Of a stretch of DNA of 64,000 bases, positions 9,433 to 23,220 are shown piece by piece. The stretch comes from Linyphia triangularis (lineage: Eukaryota > Arthropoda > Arachnida > Araneae > Linyphiidae). The notes beneath the pieces were generated by a model. It saw only the letters and a program-made list of their open reading frames with translations. It was not told the DNA's origin and made no database searches. The stretch is taken from positions 89,744,466 to 89,808,465 of the forward strand of contig OZ021729.1 of assembly GCA_963978545.1 (NCBI GenBank), given 5' to 3'. Position numbers and translations under genes: made by a program. Each line of letters starts with the position of its first letter. Positions within the stretch are counted from its first letter, which is position 1.

Positions 9433-12344
9433 GCAACTTTAAAGGCAAGTTTAGTCTAAAGCCCTATTAAGTCGACTAAAAATAATATATTTAAAAAAAA
9501 AAAGACCTCCTCAGAATAAAAGTGGACATAAACACGGAGGTAGGATTTCGAACCAACCTTTTCATCATTATTTAAAGATGGTTAAAGGGAAAGTTTCGCT
9601 GGCATAACAACAAGTATAGCTGAACAGAAAACACAGAGTTTTTCTAAACCAGTTATTTGATGTTTTCATTTTTGTTCAAAAACTACATACTAAGAATTTA
9701 CTTCCAGAGGCACAATTTGATAACTTGCTTATGATACACTTAACACAGATTTATCACTTATAACTTGAATCAGTAAACCAAATCCTTTTCGTAAACATCA
9801 GTACCAATGGAGATCTTTTTAAAAAGTACGAAAATATAAATGGGTTATCAAATGCAGTTGGGATAATGAAATTTTGTAGAAAAGGTCTAAAATTATTCTG
9901 AATCAAAAAGTCGAATAAAATTCTAAAAACTGAAAAGCCTTCCGAGTTTGTGAATTCTTTGGTTGTATTATTTAATCATAACGGAGAATTAAAAATAAGA
10001 TTATATCAAGAGAACATTTTGGTCTGCCACCAACTTTTCTGAAATTTCTTTGGAAGAAGCAAATGTATATATTGGCTATTTCCATGCTAAAACTTTAAAA
10101 GTGGTATAATTCTTTCTTTTTGAAATTTTATAGTATTTAATATAAAGTTTAGAAGTTTAAAAATACTTTTCAAATAGGTCACTACAAACATAAAATATAT
10201 AATAATGTAATTTTCTGAAGTGAAATGAAATTTCTGAAGATTATTCTGCAAATAATGTTACATTTTTTATTACTTTTTGATAGTATTATTATATAGCTTT
10301 AGAACAAATACTAATTTAACTTTACATTTATTTAAATTTGGTTATGCGAGTCACACAAAACATGCATATTTTAGACTTATAAACACTTGTTAATAATTTC
10401 AGCAATCATAATTTTTATTCTCTTAGTTCAGCATCTCCCTCAGCAGAGTATTTTTTTACTTTCATGTAAACTGCGCAATATACATATTAAAGTGTGTGCA
10501 TTGCGAGTCGTGTTTTTGTAGCTTTGCTTTTTAAAAATTAATTTCATACTTAAATTTCATAGGGCAGACAAAAACTGTAGCCGAGTGTTAAGTTGATTAA
10601 CCCTTCACCATTCTTTGACGGTTCTGACTCGTGATAACAATTTTGGCCCAAACATGGATATCACACGTGAAAAGAAATGGAGGCCAAACATGAAGACGCC
10701 CAAGAAAATTATAATTTCGATTAAAGCATTGTATAAACGAGTTTTGGAAACTTATTTCTTGTCCATTATGCAGGATTTATAGAGCAAATATATGTATATT
10801 TTGCAGTAATGACTGAGATATTGTATTAAAAATATGTACATTAAAAAGGAACAAGGATTAAATTAGAGTTGACGTCCACAAGAAAAGTATCGTGTATAGC
10901 TATATAACAGGTATCTGCAGGTCAGCTTCTATTGCAATTGTCTTGCGCACACACTACCCGTTTAGCATGTGTCATCCCCAACCGCTTGGATGGCGTAGAG
11001 CTAAATGATACAGCAAGGAGTCAACAAAAAAAAAATAGTAAAGTGACGACTGCTTATTTTGATTGAAAGCTTGTTCGAAACCGAATTTAACAATATAAAA
11101 AGGGATGTTCATTTTGCATAAAATATAGAGTACAAGAAAAATAAAGAGACTTTTAATACCTTTGTCTGCTTTCAACCCAATACAGGCATTCCAACAAAAA
11201 ATGGTGAAGGCTGTAGCATGAAGATATCTTCCAGACAGCCCTATTAAATGAAAAGCTCTTGTTTTAACATTATTACAAAAGCAAAAAAGAGTACAGAAGT
11301 TAGGCACGCACGTTTTCTAAAAAATTATGGTGTTTTTTAGAAGATACAATAAATGAACAGAGGGTTCATTTTGATGAAATATGGGCATCTAATGATTGGA
11401 GAATTAAGCTTGCGTAAAAATAAGCCTCGAAATATACAGAGAAGATATTGGTGTAATAATAAAAGAGGTGTTAGAAAAGCACAGGATGCTTGTTTTAATT
11501 GAGAAAAGTGCAAACTTAGGCCTCTAAAGTAGTTCCTGTCTGACCAGTAACTATTATCTTATACAGTGATATGTTTCAAGAGTAAACTAGACTCTCTACT
11601 TGGCTTATATACAAGCCCCATACCTTACAGTAGTCAATACGAGGAAATACATTAATACTCTTCAAATTAGGTCTAAAGAGTACAGGTTTGAAATAGAATT
11701 CTGTATTCACAAGTTCAAAAAAGCTGAACAAGTGAACAGAAAACTAAATTGCAACTCTATATTAAATTATTTTACACGTATTTTTATCTTTAATAATAAC
11801 AAGCAAAATTTGATATTCATTTTCTCCCTGGTATTTTTTCAATTAGTACACCGCGATTTAGGAAGTAAAAAAAAAAGAAGCAGTATGCTGCCCCTTTATA
11901 AGTGCATCTATTTTCTATTTGGCTTTTGAAGTGCAAAGCCAATCTAATAGCAATAATTTTTGGTCAAAACGCAGACACTATCCAGTTGTTGAAGCTGATA
12001 TTTTTCTTTACTCCCGGGAGGATTGCTAAGTGTGGTTGCAAAGGAAATCACACGGTTTAAACAGTTTTATTCAATGTATCTACTAAGGAAGTGGGCACAT
12101 AAGCACAGATACCTAAAAAGCCACGTAACCTGCAAACACGCTATTAAGCTACCGACTAGGCTCCACTGCACTCGTAACCTAATACTAAACTGAAAAAGCT
12201 CACTGCTAAGAAGTTTTTCAAATAGTCCACAAATTAACTTCTACAAACACCATCAAACTAGAGGACACGCATATTACAGAGCTAAGAGAACCTGTTCTAC
12301 AACAAATTGATAAGAACTTTAAGTGTCACACAAAAAAAGTGTAC
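9433..12344. other. No gene; one repeat segment
   Basis: About 2.9 kb without a supportable gene. The segment 9655-9815 is the partner of the repeat at 7975-8190. A 111-codon frame on the minus strand (10972-11307) and a 109-codon frame on the plus strand (11600-11929) are the longest. Both have skewed composition (F, Y, K, N, L rich) and match no family known to me, so I do not call them. Confidence 0.5.
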
Positions 12345-12620
12345 ACAGGGGGTGCAGTGAGCTTTCCAAGTAATTTGGGTAGAAATTTTAGGGATAATTC
12401 CAAAAATTTTAGAAACATTTTAGGGATAACTCCCAAACATTTTAGGGCTATTTCTTTTGAAGCTGACACTTGTTCCTAACACAGACATATTCTTTCCAAA
12501 GCATATTCCCATACAAGCAAAAAAATATTTATGCCAAACAGGCAAAACAACAGTTATATATTCAAACAATTATACTATTTTGACTAACATGCAAATTTAA
12601 TAAAATTCAAGCAACATTCA
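12345..12620 (+). repeat. Dispersed repeat, copy 1 (pair with 24850-25540)
   Basis: Shares TTTTGAAGCTGACA, CTAACACAGACATATTC, TCTTTCCAAAGC and AACAATTATACNATTTTGAC with 24850-25540, in the same order. It is preceded by a run of TTTTAGGGATAA-like motifs (12389-12451). A shorter related piece lies at about 13335-13400. No coding frame is conserved. Confidence 0.65.
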
Positions 12621-13414
12621 AAGTATATAAAAAAAAAAAATTGTGTTTTAACTAGAAAACTAACATAAGTTTGGGTACAATTTAAAATTGTTTTTGAATA
12701 ATTCATAAAATATTTTTCCTCTATAGGAAAATCGGGGAATTTTCAGGGTTTTTATTTTTTTAGGAATCATCAAAACATTCAAATATGATTTTAGATTTTT
12801 ATGTATACAAAAACTTAAGGTACGTTAGGAGGTTTAGGGCAAATGCGATCACTGCAAATACATTAAGAAGAATAATGATATGTAATATTTTGTTACCCAA
12901 CAAAGTCTGATGCTCATGTTCAGATCCACATTCAAGGTACTGCTCATGAGAGACAAGTACAATCCTACTCAACAAACACGTGCCAGAAATGTCTTCTAAA
13001 AGGCCATCTAAATACAGAACAAGAGGATGATTGTGTTGTGGGAACCTGTGTGTAATAAAATGAAGCTTTTAATGTAAAGTGCTGAAATAATCAAGTATAA
13101 CTAATACATTTTTAGCGCCCAATAAAGCAGGAGAAAATCTTGTCTGAGTCTACTTCCGAGAAACGGTACATGGGTGAGTAACTTTGTCCGAGTCTGCAAA
13201 CATTCTAAAGAAACAATTTCTAAAAAGGATTTTAAGAAAAAGGACACTAATTATAAAGAACCTGTGTGCTGAAAAAACATGTGTAAAATAAAAGAAAGTT
13301 TTAAATTTAAATCACACAAAAACACAACAAGAGCACAGTGAGATTTCTAAACAATTTATGTGGGAATTTTAAGAATAATTCTCAAAATTCCAAAATCTTT
13401 TTTTTTTTTCTTAA
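12621..13414. other. No gene seen
   Basis: AT-rich DNA with A- and T-runs. The pieces at about 13020-13080 and 13255-13400 resemble each other and the 12.3-kb repeat, sharing AACCTGTGTG and GCACAGTGAGATTT-like motifs. No gene. Confidence 0.45.
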
Positions 13415-14046
13415 GGCGTCTTCTCACTTTAGGCACCTCGAAAATAGGCTATTTTCGCGATTTTTTTTCGAGGATTTTTGCAAACAATTATGGGATAAAA
13501 TGGATCCTATATAATAAACACATCTTTCAAGTACAAGAAATTTATTTTTTTTAACAATTATTATAATAAAACAGTAGCATCGAAAAACCCGTGTAGAAAT
13601 GTAATGTTCGTGGCTTGTTGATGAAATTTCGGAAACTATCCGGCCGAATGTCATGAAATTTGAATGACATATTCTTCATAGTTATGGCTATAGCGCATAT
13701 CATCAGATTTTTGAAATTTGATTTGAAGTATTTTTTTTTTACAAAAAACTGCAAACAAACGATGATATGCGCTATAGCCATAACTATGAAGAATATGTCA
13801 TTCAAATTTCATGACAATCGGCCGGATAGTTTCCAAAATTTCATCAACAAGCCACGAACATTACATTTCTACACGGGTTTTTCGATGCTACTGTTTTATT
13901 ATAATAATAGTTAAAAAAAAATTTCTTGTACTTGAAAGATGTGTTTATTATATAGGATCCATTTTATCCCATAATTGTTTGCAAAAATCCTCGAAAAAAA
14001 TCGCGAAAATAGCCTATTTTCGAGGTGCCTAAAGTGAGAAGACGCA
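13415..14046. mobile_element. Long palindrome (fold-back MITE), TTAA-flanked
   Basis: Two arms, 13416-13704 (289 bp) and 13761-14045 (285 bp), are near-perfect inverted copies around a 56-bp spacer. Outer ends read GCGTCTTCTCACTTTAGGC and its complement. TTAA stands on both sides (13411-13414 and 14047-14050), one base outside the paired arms, which fits a TTAA target duplication as made by piggyBac-like or Sola3-like transposases. The mirrored open frames on the two strands (13551-13805, 13660-13914, 13424-13654, 13811-14032) are only the two arms read twice. The few mismatches indicate a young insertion or gene conversion between arms. It has no transposase and would form a long hairpin as RNA or single-stranded DNA. 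Confidence 0.85.
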
Positions 14047-14183
14047 TTAAAATTGATATAGGCTTGTAAAACACACTTTTCAAAGTTAGTTTCAAAACCA
14101 GTAAAAAATCTCCAATTTTCAAAAAATTTATCAAACAACTTTTTGGCAATATATATATATACACATAATTCATATAATATATA

Positions 14184-14311
14184 CAGGGTTGCCACAATAT
14201 TCAGGGGAAAAAATTCCCTGACAGATTTCTAAAAAATTCCCTGATTTTAGAGCAAACTTTTTTTCAAATTTCCCCAATTTTCTTAGGTTTTCCTGATGTC
14301 TGGACACCCTG
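14184..14311. mobile_element. Short CAGGG-ended element, related to 4643-5332
   Basis: It begins CAGGGTTGCCACA and ends TGTCTGGACACCCTG, giving imperfect inverted ends like those of the 690-bp element at 4643. It contains the same AAATTCCCTGA motifs, which recur just outside at 14487-14550 (TTCCCTGACATTTCCCC). The element may therefore be larger than this call, or be two nested fragments. No clear target duplication is visible. Confidence 0.55.
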
Positions 14312-14556
14312 ATCAAATAGAACATGTATGCTAATGAGATATTATGCAAATTTTTTAAAAATAGTTTTGCTGGTTATGAAAAGTTTAAATTATTCCGTAA
14401 CATTAAACTTCTAATAGCTTACCATTACAAATCTCCATGTAAATAGAGCTAAAATATGAATGAATGTGCCTTAAACAATACAAAATTTCCCTGATTTACA
14501 TGAAATTTAAAAAAGTTCCCTGACATTTCCCCGATTTTTTCCAGAATCAGAAAGCT

Positions 14557-17050
<2,494 letters not shown>

Positions 17051-17232
17051 ATTGGTTGGTTGATTTGTACGCTTGATGACACATATTTATGCACAATAAC
17101 GGGTAATCTGGCCGGAACCTGCAACTTAATGTGTATTCCGAACCCCAAAGAACATCCATGCGTAACCCGGGATTCGAACCCGGCACCCTTAACATGAGAA
17201 GCTAGAAAGCTAACTACACAGCTATCAGGTCA
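17051..17232 (-). mobile_element. tRNA-derived SINE, copy 1
   Basis: Read on the minus strand it opens with a tRNA-like head whose B box GGTTCGAATCCC (17170-17181) is intact, then a body shared with the copy at 22199-22380 (CATGGATGTTCTTTGGGGTT; TTGTGCATAAATATG). It ends in an ATCAACCAACCAA-type tail. The A-box region is degenerate (TAGTTAGCTTTCTAGC). I saw no convincing target duplication, which suggests an older insertion. The related open frame on this strand has no coding meaning. Confidence 0.85.
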
Positions 17233-17587
17233 TTTAGAAATTCAGACTGGGATTTGAACTTGGGAGCCACACATCAGGACTTCATAAAGTATTTCTATGC
17301 CTTTGATCGACTAAACTTTCTTTCTGGCAGATCCGGACGTCTCAAGAATTGCTGCATCAACCAAAGCAATGATAAAAAATGCCACCCCTAATGCAAAGTG
17401 TCTTCAAGTGCATTGTCTATTGGTTCGCAAGCGTCAGGATCACAACTTTGAAAAGTTTATAGAGGGTTTTAAATCGACAACCAACCTTTTTAAGTGTAAC
17501 ACAGAACATCTTATGCATCTGCTGACGACTAAGCAAGTTCTTCTCGATGACGTTAAAAAAACATGAGTACAGTTGCGTACAGTTGCT

Positions 17588-20500
17588 CCCAAGTAGTAGC
17601 ATGACGTGATGTATGGTGTGATTTTTAGGGCATCTTTTCTGGAATGACGTTATTCAGTAAAAAATCAAGTCAGTTTTGATGTCCTCTAATGGTCATACAA
17701 ACTGACGTTTGTAAAATCACGTTAATTTTTTGGTCATCATATGACGCAAATTTTTTTTGGTCATGAAATGACGTCTTTTTGTACATATTAAATGACTCAA
17801 ATATTTTTGGGCCACAATATGCCATCATTTTTTAGTCATCATATGATGCAAATTTAACTTTCATGTTTTTATACGGACTCACGACAGAATACACACTTCT
17901 ACTTGTGAAGCCGACTTTTTTTATAAACTTGAAATATTTCTAGTATTTACTAGAACCAGAAGCTACAAAATAAATAAAAATGATAAGGGAATAACAGGTA
18001 GGTGAGTAATATTTATGTAAGTAATTGATTCGTATTTAGTGTTTTCTGGTAAAGAAAATCTTGTGTTAATAGCTTGAAATTATTAAGTGTAGTTGTGATT
18101 CTAAAGTGAATGTAAAATAATTCTATTCTGTGATTTGGTAGAAATAAAAAATGGAATGCATATTTGTAGTTTAATATAGTTTCAAGAAACACATACAAGA
18201 AATTATTTTTAGTTGAGTTTCTCTTTTGTTTACTTTTCAATTATCACACATTATAATGTTTACAATTTAATATTCATTTCAGACATGGTTAGTGTTAAAG
18301 CCTAGTGTGCTGATAATGTAAACAAACTTATTCTTCTTTTAACCACAAACATAATGTTGATATTTATCCGTAACTCTATCTCTATTAGTAAATACATATG
18401 CAGTTGCTTCCTTCATAACTTATTCGAAATGATTTTGCTATGTTTTTTATCCTGGACCTTAAGCCCAAGGGTATTGTTTCCGTTTGGTCGTAAGTGTGGT
18501 CCGCATTATTCAAGGTATGGCATAAAAGAGCTTCAAACAATGTTAGCCCCAGCCGGTTCTCGATGGAGGACATTAGATAAACAGTTCTACGTTTATAATT
18601 TTTTTTTTTTTTTTTTGCTTGTAATTTTTTGTATGCAAATGAGCCAAGAAGATGGTACTTTGGTACTCTTCGGTTAGCTGAATAGGTTAGCAGTTTTCGC
18701 CAAATCCAAATGTTAGCATGTTTAAAAGATGTGTAAATGTATCTCCAACCTTAAATGTTTACTGTTTGTTATAGAAGTGTATGTTGTATGATGATCAGCT
18801 ATTCTGATGCTAAATTATATTTTCTTTTTTGATTGTGTGTTATATTCAAGTTCATGCTTTCAATAATGGATGTTTTTTTGGTTTTAATAATCAACTTCAA
18901 AGAATACAATGTAATTTCAAAATGTTATCATAAACAATTTTTTTCATGGAATGTGTTTTTTTAATGCTGTTTTGATATGTACTATTAAAAAGGTTAATTA
19001 TTGATCTTTTTAGGAAAACACTAATAGTTAATTAATGTAATGGAGCTGACGAAACTTAGTTTTTAAAAATAATGTAGTTTTTTAGAAGGTTATTAGGCCT
19101 CCGCTCCTTTTAGAAGTCGAAGAATACACCTTAGTTTTTCTTGTTCAGCAATGATCTTAAAATTTGTCACTAACCTATAAGAATGAAAAAACTGAAAGTG
19201 AAAAAGTACTTATCTTGTTGGTATATGTTATAAATTAGCTTTTTAAAAGTTTGTAATAATTTTATCATTAAAATTTTCTTTTTATTAAATAACAAGAGTG
19301 ATGCAGCTCATTATCAATTTAGTTCTGTAATTCAAGTGCACAATTTGCTTGTGAAAGATGGTACTTATGTTTTTGGTACCAAATTCACAGAAAAAAGTAC
19401 TTTTATAAATAGCCATTTTTACCTTGAGCAATGAATGTGCTTCTTGTAAGATTATTAAAGAATGTACACACAGAAATATCTTGAAGGAACTTCCATATAT
19501 GGCCTTTTGCCTTTCCACAATAGCTATTTTAAGTGTTTGCTATTGTTTCATCGTCAATAAGTTCCTTGTTTGCAAAATCATATCAACAGTAAGCACAAAC
19601 CACAAAATGACTGTCATCAAAAAACAAAAATATACATTTTGAAAATTACTATAAGAATTATGCTTATCACTGACTGTAACGCTGTAAGTGAAAGAAGTTG
19701 CCAAAATTTTGTTAATCCGAATAAATTAAAGATAATTCAATATGAATGCATACATTTATTATGCAATGTAGTTCAATCAATTCAACGTTGTGTTTCGGGA
19801 TAATGACTCCAGATACTTTATGGAATCCAAACACTATGTCAACAAATAGTTTGTGTGAAGTGTTTGTTGTATTCATCATTTTTATATGGACGCCTAGTAA
19901 TTATCTACTTTATAATAAAGTTATTTCTTTGTAAACATTTTCTGATCTGAATTTGCAAAATCAGTACTCTTCCGTTAGCCGGGTACGATTACTCACCAAT
20001 CCTTAAATTCATGCACTATTAAATGTTCAAACAACATATCCCCAAGCCTATACATTATAACAGTTTGTTATAGGAATTATAACTGATTTGAAGGTTTTTA
20101 GTTCTGCATTTGTACAGATAAATGCTATTTTTTGCAACGTTTTTTATTTACAGTGTTTTATTTTAATATTTTAACTTAATTTGGTACTGTTCTGTTAGCT
20201 GGATACCAGATAAAGACCGCCCAATTACAGACCTAACTAATCTAAACTAAAAACCTTTAAATAATTTATACTTAATATATTTAGAATTGGTGATACATTT
20301 ACGGATAAGTATAAATATTAGGTTAACGTTGAGGCTTAGCACCAACTGGTAACTGTCTAATGGAAGAATACCCTTAATAATTTATATTTTAACTTAATTT
20401 TATGATTATTAATGTTTTAATTTTCTTTTAGTTACCCTGTTTTTGATTTTTTATATTTTTCTTATCGTTAAATGAAAGAAATCGCCAAATGCCTTACACT

Positions 20501-21280
20501 ACGTTTGTTCCACTTTTTCTTAAATGTAAACTTATGTCTTTCAACGGATCCTCATCAGCACGGGGCCACACTGCTAGCTATATTATAAAAAAGCCAACGT
20601 TGAAAGCATTTCTTGTTTTCCCTGCAAAATCATCTGAAGCTCTATTGAGCATATGATGTATATATCTTTTGTATTTGAACTAATTATAAATTTTGTGTAC
20701 TGTACTGATGTGTGTTTTCTTGCGTACTTTGAGTGCTGCTATACTGGAATAACTTGTTACTTGATGAATTTTAATAAAACATTCTTAGCTATACAATTTG
20801 TTGTTTTATTACTTTTATTTCAATCTGTTTAGTAAATATATAAATAAAAAAATGCATATCCTTGTTAAAAATTACAAATTGATTTTATTTTTAAAACTAA
20901 TACTTTGAAATGAATTCTGCAATTTAGCTTATGATTTACAATGAAAAGAGTTAACGTTGAATTAAATGGGAGTCTTGTAGTACGGAAATAAGAAAAATAA
21001 AGTGAAATAATTGCCCTATAATTACAAATAATATTAAAAATATATATAATAAACCTATATAATAAAGCGTCTAATTGCTGTTCAGGTGATTATTTGAGTG
21101 ACGTCAATATTAGGGCATTAAAAGCGTCATCTTAACAACGGCATAGTGATTAGGGCGTCATTGAATCACGTCATTTTTAACACCATTAATGACGTCCAGA
21201 TGTTGTTTCCAAAATGGACAAAGTGACCAATTTTATGACCTTCAGATGACGTGATTTATCACGTCATGCTACTACTTGGG
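17588..21280. mobile_element. 3.69-kb TIR element, class unclear
   Basis: The termini are perfect 23-bp inverted repeats starting CCCAAGTAGTAGCATGACGT. Subterminal zones (17600-17850 and 21099-21270) are packed with TGACG/CGTCA motifs in both orientations, a likely transposase-binding array. The element interrupts the Cys-rich pseudogene. If it is removed with one copy of a 2-bp CT, the host frame continues (VADIGESLL), so the target duplication appears to be CT. I find no transposase: internal frames (for example 18354-18677 and 19424-19642) match nothing I know. It is therefore non-autonomous or of an unfamiliar type. It contains remnants of a smaller GTACT-NTTC-GTTAGC repeat at about 18660, 19965 and 20183-20372. 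Confidence 0.85.
20183..20372. mobile_element. Small MITE-like inverted repeat inside the TIR element
   Basis: The left end GGTACTGTTCTGTTAGCTGG pairs with the reverse complement of the right end (CTGGTAACTGTCTAATGGAA). The left motif is related to the 114-bp element at 24247-24360 and to single ends near 18660 and 19965. A 17-bp direct repeat ATATTTTAACTTAATTT lies immediately to the left (20166-20182) and again at 20384-20400. That could be a target duplication or a chance AT-rich match. Confidence 0.55.
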
Positions 21281-22198
21281 CTGATATTGGCGAGAGTCTT
21301 CTTTCCAAATTCATTGATGAACGCATTAAAATGATCAACCAACCAACAGAAAAACCAGTATCATCAAAGCCTTCAGTACAGTTTTGGGCACCAATGAAAA
21401 AGACGAAACTTAAGCCTGTAAATCAGCATTCGAAAATTTTAAAGTAACATTGAAGGAAAAATTGTTAGAGTTAAAAGCTGATTTTTCATTATTTTCTAGA
21501 CTGATGATTGCAACAAGAAGTTGGGTGATGTAGATTCGAAGGCAAATTTTTGTCGTTATGAATTCTCATTATTGCCACCTGCTTTGTTTTCCCTACATGG
21601 ATGTATGCATTACTGATCGGAAAAAAGCAAGCTTATGGATATCCTGGAGGAGATTTCTCAAAATCTATGCCTTTCATCCAATGGGAAAAACGAATTCTTG
21701 CACAATTCATTTCCAGTAGATGAGGCAGCACAAACTGTTGCAGTTTGCAGTAGTTGATGGAATGGCAGACTGCATTCCATTGACTGTCAAGACTTGTGAA
21801 GAACTTATTGCAGATCACTTTGTCAGACAAAAGTCAAAGAAGTTTGGTATGTACAAAGAGGTTCACATAATATTTGACACCTACAAACAGAATTAACTGA
21901 AGACATCGACAAGTGTGAAACTTCAAGATAAATCGGTCCCTATCCAATGCAAAGTGCACCCATCAACAAATATCCTTCAATTAACTATGCACCAGTTATT
22001 TTTGCACGAAATGACTAAGGATGAACTACCAGAATACCAGGCATAAAAGATTATGGACTGTGCAGTCAAGAATAATAAACAATTTGTTTGCAGTTAGAGG
22101 AATTATGCAAATGCAAGCCATATGGACGTGTGTCTTGAAACCACGCAGAAGCAAGCAGATACTAAAATAATTTTGTACAGTATACATGTTGCTTCCAG

Positions 22199-22380
22199 TT
22201 GGTTGGTTGGTTTGTACGCTCAACGACCTACTTTTATGCACAATGAGGGCTAATCAGGTCAGGACCTACAGCTTAACGTGAATTCCAAACCACAACGAAC
22301 ATCCATGTCTAACCAGGTTTCAAACCCGGCACCTTTGACAAGCGAGGCCAGAGCGCTAACCCCACAGACACCCAGATGGG
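22199..22380 (-). mobile_element. tRNA-derived SINE, copy 2, with 14-bp TSD
   Basis: 182 bp flanked exactly by CATGTTGCTTCCAG at 22185-22198 and 22381-22394. On the minus strand the head shows an A box (GGGTTAGCGCTCTGGC) and a B box with one change (GGGTTTGAAACC), then the shared body (CATGGATGTTCG; TTGTGCATAAAAGT) and an AACCAACCAACCAA tail. It sits inside the coding part of the Cys-rich pseudogene: the duplicated bases encode part of that protein, and the frame resumes after it. Target-primed reverse transcription by a LINE partner is the expected mechanism. Confidence 0.93.
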
Positions 22381-23220
22381 CATGTTGCTTCCAGAGGCAT
22401 TAGCAAGATTAAAATATACTCTTAAAACACAGATGTATTAGTACTTGCTCTTCGGAGATATCTTATACGCTTCCAAGAGAATCCATCATTATAGTGGGTA
22501 CTAGCAGAAACAAACGGTTAATTGATCTTCAATCTATCTATGATATGCTCGGGCCCAATAAGTCTTCAGCACTACTAGGACTCCACGCCCTTTCTGGTGC
22601 TGACAACACTGGATCATATGCTAGAAAAGGAAAGATTAAATGGTGAAATGCTTTTTATGCAGCTGGTGATCACATTATAGCTGCACAGGGCCGTTATGGG
22701 TCATTCTGAAACCATTTACACAGAAATGTTACAAATGTTAGAGGCATTCGTTTTTCAGCTGTGTATGTACCGCGAACCAAAATGACAGACATTGGAGAGG
22801 TAAGATGGTGGCTCTTCATTAAAAAACAAAAGACTGGGGAATATCTTGCACCGACAGTAGTATCTCTAGATACTATCCTGGATAGTATCCAGATCTTTTG
22901 TGTGCACACAACTAAGCAATGATTTGGGCACAAGATACTCGACAGCATCCTGACATACCTCAAGCTACTGATTTTGGATGGTCGCTTGTGGATGGGAAAT
23001 TTGAGCCTATTACGTGCAAAGAAAATTGTGCTCCGCAGGGACTTTTAGAATTCACTAAGTGCTTCTGTCTGAAGCGTCAGTGTGGCCTTCCCTGCCGATG
23101 CAATCTCAACAATCTGCCTTGCACAGAGATGTGCTCATGTCGTAGAGATGACGACTATGTGACAACACTGCAATTGTTGACCTGATGATGAGGAAGATGA
23201 GGATGACGATGTTAATTTAA

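Larger units (their letters stand above)
17276..23220 (+). pseudogene. Dead Cys-rich CXC-type protein gene, split twice
   Basis: The fragments translate to a multi-copy invertebrate protein family I recognise but cannot name, ending in a tesmin/TSO1-like Cys-rich motif. In order: YFYAFDRLNF (17291 on); PDVSRIAASTKAM and NLFKCNTEHLMHLL (17333-17530); SLLSKFIDERI and QFWAPMKK (21296-21400); KVTLKEKLLELKAD (21442 on); VVDGMADCIP and HIIFDTYK (21751-21890); MTKDELPEY (22012 on); HMDVCLETTQKQADTK (22120-22163); LLGLHALSGADNTGSYARKGK (22575-22635); EVRWWLFIKKQ (22798-22830); CFCLKRQCGLPCRCN (23063 on) and CTEMCSC, then an acidic DDEEDEDDD tail. Several stops and frameshifts kill it. It is interrupted by the TIR element at 17588-21280 and by the SINE at 22199-22380. 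I recall the family as being in many copies and transposon-like in some genomes; its function is unknown to me. Confidence 0.8.

Noticed and set aside
10972..11307. 111-codon minus-strand frame
   Set aside because: Rich in F, L, Y, C and I with no recognisable domain, and no adjacent coding support. Length is within what chance allows in this composition.
13424..14032. Mirrored open frames on both strands at the palindrome
   Set aside because: They are the two arms of one inverted repeat. Similarity between the frames is a structural consequence, not evidence of genes.
17165..17185. Functional tRNA gene at the intact B box
   Set aside because: The A box is degenerate, no cloverleaf can be drawn, and the sequence continues into a SINE body shared with the second copy.
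18354..18677. 107-codon frame inside the 3.69-kb TIR element as its transposase
   Set aside because: No DDE/D or HTH motifs, and a poly-F run from a T homopolymer. Too short for a transposase.
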